NCBI RefSeq assembly: GCF_005116645.1
Contig: NZ_SWCM01000004.1
Coordinates: 62,001-126,000 of the forward strand
Source of the DNA: Desulfopila sp. IMCC35006
Lineage (GTDB): Bacteria > Desulfobacterota > Desulfobulbia > Desulfobulbales > Desulfocapsaceae
Direction of reading: 5' to 3'
DNA: 64,000 bases
Below, piece after piece: positions 8,701-15,089 of this stretch. A program made the translations under genes and the position numbers. The notes beneath the pieces were generated by a model. The model made no database searches. It was not told where the DNA came from and worked only from the letters and a program-made list of their open reading frames with translations. How positions within the stretch are numbered: the stretch's first letter is position 1; each line of letters starts with the position of its first letter.

Positions 8701-8865
8701 GATGGCGGCGGCGAGGTCACCCAGTAGGCCAATCGAGATGGTGAAGAGCTTGGCCGGATCTTGCGTGATTTTGATGTGATGCTCTTCTGGAATGCCGTAC
8801 TCGAGCATTTTGGCTTTTGATCGGGTGACACCAAGCAGGAGTTGGGATTTTTTTTCAGGCCTCAT
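5722..8865 (-). CDS. hamB: HamB-like Ski2-type helicase of a Hachiman-like system
   Basis: A 1047-residue superfamily 2 helicase. After about 255 residues of helical N-terminal domain come Walker A PTSAGKT (267-273), the DEGH box (370-373), a CTSTLAQGVNLP segment and the GRAGRAG arginine-finger motif. These last motifs are characteristic of the Ski2-like branch. Hachiman HamB proteins are helicases of this kind that work with the nuclease HamA on phage or damaged DNA. The gene overlaps the HamA-like gene by 11 bp, which ties the two together. It is the last gene of an eight-gene operon that begins with chaperone genes. AbpB-type helicases are close relatives and cannot be excluded. The helicase class is sure; the Hachiman assignment rests mainly on the pairing. 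Confidence 0.8.
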   Translation of the reverse strand: MRPEKKSQLLLGVTRSKAKMLEYGIPEEHHIKITQDPAKLFTISIGLLGDLAAAINREEPDLGSLSELRTNLLFSARFFDSYLQSKLNETLDAYLVLLGSASYYLCDLPGSASVLAKRIDGDCPDLDGDGLEDLLLWLLQADLGTFFDGADGPFGEFLDGISKWILQFFENGNGEDNLLDLATKLRDAVYEFGTPRQLLFGDVIVAVLRKKLENSAWKALPSYSGLPRDKWLHALQKDSFIKELWPAQHLLGKADVLKGKSAIVQMPTSAGKTKATELILRSAFLADRVTLAIIIAPFRALCHEIKNSLVEAFHNEPTKVDELSDALQTDFEIAELLGHQQILVVTPEKLVYVLRHAPELAAHVGLLVFDEGHQFDSGTRGITYELLLTSLRSMIPEGTQKVLISAVISNAEAVGEWLNGEPNVVEGTTLIPTFRSVGFASWLDQLGRIEYVDSRDAEQNEFFVPRVIERFNLGRRGREQKDRHFPEKDDGQAIALYLGIKLAPNGSIAIFCGKKSTATSICEKAVEFIDRGVPLPLPQEFSDRREVARLHYLHVANLGTEASASMSAEHGIFSHHGNTPHGIRLSVEHAMRENLVRFVVCTSTLAQGVNLPIRYLIVTSVYQGMERIKVRDFHNLIGRAGRAGMHTEGSILFADPIVYDKRRNRKDGWRWDIVKELLDPTKSEECASSLFQLIPLVIRNDRTKSKDKKNHTLTWDILSFAKAHIAGWDSLNEIIGKIAKQHGGNGFTVDAMKPQFEFFSLTLASIEGFLLSNWDAVDNGLTEEDIADLAEQTLAYFLADDEKREQIQELFKLLAENISENITDANRRKAFGKTLYGVNDAKAIEGWVQDNADELIAAQNGDEVIALIWPLITEHIHNRAFNKFDKKDILEEIAKKWISGTPFHELFRIADKNKCKLGKGKRPRKVKIENIIDICEGGLAYDGALLVSALCEFVEMLDREGTGDPINRLQLFQKRLKYGLPTETTIALYELGFSDRVISQDLAASLNLAATQKKDLGKALKQDRDGANTVMEKYPSYFQERMNELLQ

Positions 8866-9703
8866 CCGCAGCCCTCCTGTAGAGCTCGTGGACCAGGTCC
8901 ATCATGCCGGGTCCCTTGACAACCAAGAGGACAAGGCTGTCGCCATTCGGATGTGGAAAGACCTCCTTGGATTTTGCTGACTTGGGAATTTTTCTACAGT
9001 CTGCCGAAGCCAATTCATCGGCGTCGAAACACTCATCAGAAATGATAGCCGCAGCGCCGTAGGTTTCCTTATAAGGCATATCTACGGGGCTTTGAAATCT
9101 CTCGATCCTTTGAGCCAGTTCGATGTCCCTTTTTTCAAAGAGCTTTTGCTTGATGAAGTTCAGTGATTCATCGATCCGAATGTGATCCTTGGCAGAATCG
9201 TTGATGGCATCCTGCAGGCGGTTGATCTTAGAGGCGGAAAACTTTGTCTTGGATTCAAAGACAAACAAAACATCCTTGGTGGAGGCTTCGCCGCCGTTTT
9301 TGTGAAATCGAAATCCAATGACATCGCTGCCCTTGGGTGATTCATCTCGAACAACCTTCGATGACCACCGCACCCTCGGCACCCAGTAACCGAGAAGCCA
9401 TTGCAGGTAATCGGAAACCAGGATTTCCCCAAAATCTCCCGCTCGGATTCCTGGGCCAAGTTTGGATGTTTTGCACGGGAACTTGATATTGCTCAGATAA
9501 TCCGGTCGCGGGCGTTTGCCCCGCAGGAAATCGATTTCAGCATCCAGGCAATAATGATTCCGGAAGTGTTTCGCCCATGCGGAGAGCACTGCCTCGTCTT
9601 TCTCATGACGGAACTCCCAGACTTCGACTTCCTTGCCGTCGGCAGTCTTCAGTCGTTCGCCGGTGTCAACGAGCCATTTAGTGTGCTTCGAAGTCCAAGG
9701 CAT
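8855..9703 (-). CDS. hamA: HamA-like DUF1837 nuclease of a Hachiman-like system
   Basis: A 282-residue protein with the layout of a DUF1837/HamA nuclease, a PD-(D/E)XK-like fold. The likely catalytic set is Glu93 (in RAGDFGEIL), Asp127 (in KGSDVIGF) and Glu150-x-Lys152 (in VFESKTKF). In Hachiman systems HamA is the DNase effector held and triggered by HamB. The gene starts 3 bp after the stop of the tandem-repeat protein upstream and overlaps the helicase gene downstream, so it is translated as part of the long chaperone operon. All expected catalytic residues appear intact. The DUF1837 call is from motif pattern and partner, not from a profile search. Confidence 0.75.
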   Translation of the reverse strand: MPWTSKHTKWLVDTGERLKTADGKEVEVWEFRHEKDEAVLSAWAKHFRNHYCLDAEIDFLRGKRPRPDYLSNIKFPCKTSKLGPGIRAGDFGEILVSDYLQWLLGYWVPRVRWSSKVVRDESPKGSDVIGFRFHKNGGEASTKDVLFVFESKTKFSASKINRLQDAINDSAKDHIRIDESLNFIKQKLFEKRDIELAQRIERFQSPVDMPYKETYGAAAIISDECFDADELASADCRKIPKSAKSKEVFPHPNGDSLVLLVVKGPGMMDLVHELYRRAADEA

Positions 9704-9706
9704 AAC

Positions 9707-11167
9707 TTATTGCCCGAAAATGGAAACGCATTTATCTCCGACTTTTTTATAGCCGTCATTACAGTACCACTCTGATCCATGCACCCAAGCATTGGCAGGT
9801 ACTTTGATTTTTACACACTCATTGCCAGACTTCCTGTAGCCATCATTGCAGTACCACTCGGACCCGTGGACCCAGGAATTGGCCGGTGCATTTATATTTA
9901 CGCATTCATTGCCAACTTTTCTGTATCCATCATTACAGTACCACTCTGACCCATGAACCCAGGCATTGGCAGGTACTTTGATCTTTACACACTCATTGCC
10001 GACCTTCCGGTAGCCATCATTACAGTACCACTCGGCCCCATGGACCCAGGAATTTGCAGGTGGGTTTATATTTACGCATTCATTACCAACTTTTCTGTAT
10101 CCATCATTGCAATACCACTCCGACCCGTAAGCCCATGCGTTCGCAGGAATTCCACTCGACTTTCTTGTTTCTTGAGCTGGCCTCGATTCAACTTTCGGAG
10201 GAACTATGCTGGAACGCTGGTTAGCAACTCGCCTCAACACGGAAATCAGATCCTGATCAATCCACCCATCTTGGGTGATACCTGCAGCACGCTGAAAGGC
10301 CTTCACCGCGTCGGCAGTCCGACGGCCATAATCGCCATCCACTGGGCCGGGGTCGTAGCCGAGATCGGTAAGAAGCTGCTGGGCCTCTTTGGTATATTGG
10401 GCATTGGGCTTCTTGGGAGCGCTGTTGGCCGATACGCCTGGCGATACCGATGGGTATGAGCGGCTGCCCAACTGCCTGGCCTCCCTAATGGCCTCAGAGA
10501 CAATCTGGCTTCGGTAGGCTTCAACATCTCTTTCAGCTCGAGTCTGGGACCCTTCGCGATACCGGTAGCTCCCACAGCGGCTGTTGAAGTCGTTGACGAT
10601 GCGGTTGAACTCATCGATTCCCGCATTGTTATCGATGACGTCCCTCATCGCTTCAATGCGAATGCCTTCCCGGATACACCAGCGGATTTCCGGCACGGAC
10701 AGCACATTGTTGGTGCCGACCGAAGGCTTTGTATATTGCAGTCCGGCGCTTTGGGTCGTGCTTGGCGTTTGAACTGCCGGAGACGGGGTGCTCTGCGGGT
10801 AGCTGTAGCTTTGCGACGACGAAGGCGGACTGTATGCGGATTTCTTGTTGCTTTGGTCTCCACTGTTAATCAGCCAGATCACAGAGATGAGGGCGATAAT
10901 GCCAAGAATCCATTTGCCGCCCGAACCACCGCCGCTTTTGCCAGAGCTCACGGTTTCAATAGGCGGAGGAGAGCTTGTGGTTTTCCGTTCAGGCTCGGAA
11001 GGGGCTGCTTCCCGTTGAGGCTGGGGTGGTTGCTTAGGCGTTGAGGACTTAGCCTCCGCTTTTGGCTCCGGCTTTATGGGCTCATCAATGCCACTGACCT
11101 CGGACGCCAAGTCTGAAAGCCCGGAGAATCCCTTTTTGTTCTTGTCGTTGTCACCAGCCATGGCCAT
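9707..11167 (-). CDS. Membrane protein with GFSGLSDL tag, peptidoglycan-binding-like domain and five 29-residue repeats
   Basis: A 486-residue protein. An N-terminal tag (KKGFSGLSDLAS, residues 11-22) is followed by a Pro-rich stretch, a membrane segment (86-101), a low-complexity linker, and a conserved region near 155-230 with two Cys. A PG_binding_1-like helical domain occupies about 258-313, and five 29-residue repeats occupy 341-485. Each repeat contains WYCNDGY followed by a second Cys 11 residues later, so one disulfide or metal site per repeat is plausible. The topology suggests a cytoplasmic tag and an outer part facing the cell wall. The tag is shared with the next protein upstream in the operon. 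The function is unknown; a membrane sensor or effector handled by the chaperones is an inference. ATG at codon 3 is an alternative start. Confidence 0.75.
   Translation of the reverse strand: MAMAGDNDKNKKGFSGLSDLASEVSGIDEPIKPEPKAEAKSSTPKQPPQPQREAAPSEPERKTTSSPPPIETVSSGKSGGGSGGKWILGIIALISVIWLINSGDQSNKKSAYSPPSSSQSYSYPQSTPSPAVQTPSTTQSAGLQYTKPSVGTNNVLSVPEIRWCIREGIRIEAMRDVIDNNAGIDEFNRIVNDFNSRCGSYRYREGSQTRAERDVEAYRSQIVSEAIREARQLGSRSYPSVSPGVSANSAPKKPNAQYTKEAQQLLTDLGYDPGPVDGDYGRRTADAVKAFQRAAGITQDGWIDQDLISVLRRVANQRSSIVPPKVESRPAQETRKSSGIPANAWAYGSEWYCNDGYRKVGNECVNINPPANSWVHGAEWYCNDGYRKVGNECVKIKVPANAWVHGSEWYCNDGYRKVGNECVNINAPANSWVHGSEWYCNDGYRKSGNECVKIKVPANAWVHGSEWYCNDGYKKVGDKCVSIFGQ
9713..10147 (-). repeat. 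Five tandem 87-bp coding repeats with alternating A/B types
   Basis: Each unit encodes PAN(A/S)W(V/A)(H/Y)G(S/A)EWYCNDGY(R/K) and so on. Units alternate between a PANAW form and a PANSW form, giving a 174-bp higher-order period that is visible in the DNA (near-identical stretches near 9797 and 9971). This points to duplication of a two-unit block. Confidence 0.85.
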
Positions 11168-11209
11168 CGACCCCTTCAGTTTCGCACATAAATTCCATGC
11201 CGAGCTCCC

Positions 11210-11962
11210 TCATATGAACGTCAGCCCCCAAGCGCCCAGACCGCCAATGCCGATGCACAAAAGAATCACCGGGGCGCATCCAGAGTTTTTCTTTTTGGCG
11301 GGCAGCCCCGTTTCCGGATGTCCATGCGCCTGCGCCAGGTCGCCTATCATCTTTGGCTGGCCGCCTACTCCCAACTGCCGATCCAGGATCTCGAAAAACC
11401 TCCGCTTGACCCCCTGTGGGCTTGTGTCGCCTTCATAATCACCAAGGTTCAATCGCGTCTCGCCGGTGAAGAGACCAATCATCAGCGGCCCCATTTTGCT
11501 GCCGCCCTCGGCTTGAAGGAGCTCGCCAGCTTCGCTGCCGAGCATTTTGGCCAGCATGCCCATATCGGCCTGCTCGAGGGCAATAGTCATGATCGGCCGG
11601 TGCGATGGTCCGTGAGGATTCCTATCGATACGGTAGAAAACCGACATGGCGTAGTGATAGGTCATCCCCCGGTACTCGGCCTTCTTCCCCTGCATCTTCA
11701 TGGTGAGGTCAAGAACGGTCTTCGGCTTCTTCTGAAAAGTCAGGAAGAAATCCCCCCAGACCCAGGTCTCGCCAGCATCGACGCTCGACCATGGAGCCGG
11801 AAGAGTTGGCCACTTTGTCAGCTCCAGCAAGGCGAACACTGGCTTTTGTGGTGCTGATGGCTGTGGACTGGTTTGACGAGACTGAGACTGTGGGAGAGTC
11901 CCGGTATCCGATGTCAGATCACTGAGACCCGAGAATCCGCGTTTGTTGTCTTTGTTATCCAT
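11210..11962 (-). CDS. Tail-anchored protein with N-terminal GFSGLSDL tag
   Basis: A 250-residue protein of unrecognised family. Residues 8-18 (RGFSGLSDLTS) match the N-terminal tag of the downstream 486-residue protein, although the rest is unrelated. A Pro/Ser/Gln-rich linker follows (20-40), then a compact domain (about 45-200) with WVWGDFFLTFQKKPKTVLDL and an MTIALEQADMGMLAKMLG segment. A Lys-rich patch precedes a C-terminal membrane segment (about 229-250). It lies between the J-like gene (6 bp away) and the repeat protein (42 bp away) in the chaperone operon. The shared tag suggests that both proteins are docked onto the same partner, perhaps the Hsp70 or the AAA+ ATPase. That is inference. 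Confidence 0.7.
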   Translation of the reverse strand: MDNKDNKRGFSGLSDLTSDTGTLPQSQSRQTSPQPSAPQKPVFALLELTKWPTLPAPWSSVDAGETWVWGDFFLTFQKKPKTVLDLTMKMQGKKAEYRGMTYHYAMSVFYRIDRNPHGPSHRPIMTIALEQADMGMLAKMLGSEAGELLQAEGGSKMGPLMIGLFTGETRLNLGDYEGDTSPQGVKRRFFEILDRQLGVGGQPKMIGDLAQAHGHPETGLPAKKKNSGCAPVILLCIGIGGLGAWGLTFI

Positions 11963-11968
11963 GCGCTC

Positions 11969-13615
11969 TTATTCTCCCAGAAGGCAGCTCAGCCTATCGC
12001 CGCCCCGTTTCCAGAACATGCGGATAGCGGCCTCGAGAACGTGAATGTTGTCCTCCTCCTGGTAGGAAAATGCCGCAGCCAGCTTTTTGTCTTCTTTTTT
12101 CCCGATGCAGAAAACGCCAGCGCCATCCCAGATCACCAGCTCCCCCCAGCGGCAAAAGACCCGTTCGTTGCTACCAAAGAGTTTTTTGCGCTCCAACTCC
12201 ATGCCGTGATCACTCATAACAGCGGAGCCGAAACGGTATTTTTTGCCATCACGAAGACCTTCCAGGTACTCCGTCAGCAAACGAACCCCCACAGCCCTCC
12301 ACAAGCGATCAATAAAGTTGCTATAGATTGCCTCTTTCTTTAACTCGATGGACGCATAATTGGAGCCGTTACCGAAAATAATGCTGTAGGTTGTTCCGGT
12401 GGGAATACCGTTAACCGAATGCCGGGTTCCTCCCCAGCGAACCCGCGAAATTGAATCAAGATCCCAGTGACGGCCTTTCCACTCGATACCTTCAGGAGAA
12501 ATGCGAAGCTTATCTTTGAAGATCGCTCCGACATCGGCCTCATAGGTTATTTCTCTTTGCCATTCTTCAGCTTTGTTCTTTGCGTCCTCTATCAAACGGA
12601 CCCGCTGTTCCGCTATCTCGCCAAGTGCATCAGCGTCCTCAGCGGTGCGTTCGGCAACCTCACCAACCTCCGCGAATACTTCCTGCAGCATGTTCGTGAG
12701 TTGCTGCGAGAAATCGAGCTTGCCGTGCTCGTTGAACATATGGATCGCCAGGCCACGAACCAGACCGGCAACGCGGTGACTTGCATCGTGATCGAGCCCT
12801 CGACTTTTCGTGCTGACCTGAATCGGCTGAGCGACGGTATCCCAGTTCCTCACAACCTGGATTAACTGGTTCATCATGGGGGCCAATGTGGAATCGGGCC
12901 TTTCTGCATCGACGGCTGCCCGCAGTTTTTCGACAAGGGCTCTTATGTTCCCTTCTTCCTTCTCAAGGAATCCCTGAGCTTCTACCTCATACGAGTCGAC
13001 GAGGTCTGCAATCAGAATAGGCCCGTGTTCCTCGCCATCATCGGTGGCGGATTCTACGGCAACGGTAACCGCTTCAACGAGTTCTTTGGCAGATAAATTA
13101 TCCAAGGCGAACTTGATGACCTGCCGATAATGACGCCGCCGCTCCTGGATTTCCGTCTCCACAGCGGACAGGTCAGTTACCTCGGGGAACCCGGACACAA
13201 TACGTTCCTCGTTAATGATCCCACTCAGCTCTTCAGGCTCGATATCCTCAAAAGCCCAGGCAATTTCTATAATCCACTCTGCAACATCATCGGATGTGTA
13301 ATTAGACAGTCGTGAGAGACCTGCAGCAAGCAAGTTGGCTCGAGCTATAGAAGTCAGTTTATCGATGCCGAGAAGATCTGACGGCGAGGACTCGAGCAAC
13401 GACAACATTTCACCAGCGCGTTTCGGGCCGATCCCTGGTAGCCAGGCAACTTCAGCACAAAGACGCTTCCTGGGATTTGTCAGATCCGAGCGAGCTTGCA
13501 TACACTCACTGGAATCAAGCAGCAGGCTGCGCTCGTCGGCCAATTCCATGATCCTCCGGCGGTTATCGCGGGGGCTTGCGGTCAGAAGTTGAAAAGGATT
13601 TTGTAAAAGGTCCAT
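11969..13615 (-). CDS. J-domain-like protein with C-terminal PH-like domain
   Basis: A 548-residue protein. The N-terminus (about 1-70) reads like the beginning and end of a DnaJ domain: NPFQLLTASPRDNRRRIMELA, then an acidic helix and ...LTNPRKRLCAEVAWLPG. The HPD signature that normally stimulates Hsp70 is not seen. The middle (about 110-360) is helical and partly coiled-coil. The C-terminus holds a beta-rich segment (ISPEGIEWKGRHWDLDSISRVRWGG) that resembles a bacterial PH-like domain. Its place beside Hsp70, GrpE-like and AAA+ genes supports a co-chaperone or adaptor role. The J-like call is tentative because the key triad is absent. Confidence 0.6.
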   Translation of the reverse strand: MDLLQNPFQLLTASPRDNRRRIMELADERSLLLDSSECMQARSDLTNPRKRLCAEVAWLPGIGPKRAGEMLSLLESSPSDLLGIDKLTSIARANLLAAGLSRLSNYTSDDVAEWIIEIAWAFEDIEPEELSGIINEERIVSGFPEVTDLSAVETEIQERRRHYRQVIKFALDNLSAKELVEAVTVAVESATDDGEEHGPILIADLVDSYEVEAQGFLEKEEGNIRALVEKLRAAVDAERPDSTLAPMMNQLIQVVRNWDTVAQPIQVSTKSRGLDHDASHRVAGLVRGLAIHMFNEHGKLDFSQQLTNMLQEVFAEVGEVAERTAEDADALGEIAEQRVRLIEDAKNKAEEWQREITYEADVGAIFKDKLRISPEGIEWKGRHWDLDSISRVRWGGTRHSVNGIPTGTTYSIIFGNGSNYASIELKKEAIYSNFIDRLWRAVGVRLLTEYLEGLRDGKKYRFGSAVMSDHGMELERKKLFGSNERVFCRWGELVIWDGAGVFCIGKKEDKKLAAAFSYQEEDNIHVLEAAIRMFWKRGGDRLSCLLGE

Positions 13616-13631
13616 GCTGCCCTCCGGAAAT

Positions 13632-15086
13632 TCAGAATCCGATACGTCTACTTTTTTTCTCTTTATCTTCAGGAAGGCTTTTCAATGCAGCATCGATGCT
13701 TTCCTGATCCAGTTGAGACTTCCCTGCCTTAGCGGCGAGCCTTGCTGCTTCACGTATAACAAAAGCGGAATCGGATAGCGCCTTCCCGGTCAGGGCATCC
13801 AGAATGGTATTGATATTGAGATCTTCCGCTTTAGGTAGTTTGCTCAGAAGTGAGTCGAGGAGAGATGCCACTTCGATTCTCGACGGCATTCCTACCTCAA
13901 TGATGTGATCGAAACGTCCTCGCCTCAGAATGGCAGGATCAATCATCTCGATCAGATTCGTCATGGCGATAATCAAAACCTTGTTCTTGATGGCCTCAGG
14001 TATTCGTCTAAGGAATTCGGCAACCTCCTCGACGTGATGCAAGCTTGAAGTCCCGCCGGATCGTCTGTCCGACAAGAAGGACTCCATTTCGTCGATGACG
14101 ATCACGGCCGGAGCTCCATCTATGGCCTTGTCAAAAACCTCGGAAATCTTCTTGCTGGTTTCGTGTATGTAGGGGCTGCCCACACTGTTAGAATCAATCG
14201 AATAGCTGGGCCAATCGATAAAATCCACAAGCCTCTCAACGGCAAAAGTTTTGCCGCAGCCTGGAGGACCATGGAGAACGATTGCCGATGGAAATTCGAT
14301 TCCCATCGCCTGATATTTCTCGGCATTGAAGATGATGTCGATGATGTGCTCGTTAAAGAACTCTTCGATTTGCGGTCGGCCAGGAAGACTGAACACTTTA
14401 GGCGTAACAAAGTTGCCCTGTGATTGGGGTTGCTCCGGTTCGACTGATACATTGGCAACGGTGGTCTTCTCACCTGTTTTGAGTTGAGAAGCTGGCTTGC
14501 GCTTTGTAAGAAGGCCAGCGTCAGCAGGAACATGAAACCCTGCCGCCTTGACAATTTCTGCAAGATCACCGGCAGGCATCCACCCCGTAAGAGTCGTCAG
14601 CCGCCGAAACGATTCAGTCGAAACAACCACTCCGCCAGTGATCCAGGTTCCCAAAACCACTTCATCTTCGACATGAGGTGTTAGCGTCCAAGTCGGCAGC
14701 AGTCTGGAATACTGCTCTATATAAATAGAGTCATGAAAGGACGCATCCGTTGACAGCTTACGAGATTCCTTCAAGGCAAAAGAGAATGCGATGGCGTCAA
14801 CTTTGCTGTCGGGAGATTTACCGCTTTCTACAGGAGCAAGCGCATATTTCTTATGGCTGCTGAGACTTCGGAATGACGCCGCTCCGAACGTGATCTCGCC
14901 AAAGAGAGAAGCACTGAGAAAATCGGATTCACTCCATTTCTCAACCAAATCACGACGGGCGAGCAGGATGTTGTCCGATCCGTTGGTATCAAAAATCTGC
15001 CAACCATCTCCCGAAAATAGAAGCGACCGGATCTTTGACCCATCCGTCAGCTCATATCCTTTAGGTAGCCATAAGTCCTTCGCCAT
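13632..15086 (-). CDS. AAA+ ATPase of the FtsH/Cdc48-like type
   Basis: A 484-residue protein. The first 200 residues form a domain of unknown function that may recognise clients. The C-terminal half is a classical AAA+ module with Walker A GPPGCGKT (273-280), Walker B VIVIDEMES (328-336), sensor region AMTN, and the arginine-finger motif RRGRFD (388-393). A helical lid follows (up to about 475). The RRGRFD motif is typical of the classical clade (FtsH, Cdc48, katanin), whose members unfold or remodel proteins. The gene sits 3 bp after the Hsp70 gene and 16 bp before the J-like gene, so it is part of the operon. No protease domain is seen, so it is probably a remodeller and not a degrading machine. 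Confidence 0.85.
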   Translation of the reverse strand: MAKDLWLPKGYELTDGSKIRSLLFSGDGWQIFDTNGSDNILLARRDLVEKWSESDFLSASLFGEITFGAASFRSLSSHKKYALAPVESGKSPDSKVDAIAFSFALKESRKLSTDASFHDSIYIEQYSRLLPTWTLTPHVEDEVVLGTWITGGVVVSTESFRRLTTLTGWMPAGDLAEIVKAAGFHVPADAGLLTKRKPASQLKTGEKTTVANVSVEPEQPQSQGNFVTPKVFSLPGRPQIEEFFNEHIIDIIFNAEKYQAMGIEFPSAIVLHGPPGCGKTFAVERLVDFIDWPSYSIDSNSVGSPYIHETSKKISEVFDKAIDGAPAVIVIDEMESFLSDRRSGGTSSLHHVEEVAEFLRRIPEAIKNKVLIIAMTNLIEMIDPAILRRGRFDHIIEVGMPSRIEVASLLDSLLSKLPKAEDLNINTILDALTGKALSDSAFVIREAARLAAKAGKSQLDQESIDAALKSLPEDKEKKSRRIGF

Positions 15087-15089
15087 AAA

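Noticed and set aside
8199-8702. Longer + strand frame opposite the helicase gene
   Set aside because: It is a shadow of the HamB-like coding sequence; its product is low-complexity Arg/Ser/Pro-rich and lacks a start signal.
9713-10147. CRISPR array
   Set aside because: The regular 87-bp spacing is coding: all units stay in frame and encode a protein repeat. There is no spacer variation of CRISPR type, and no cas genes are present.
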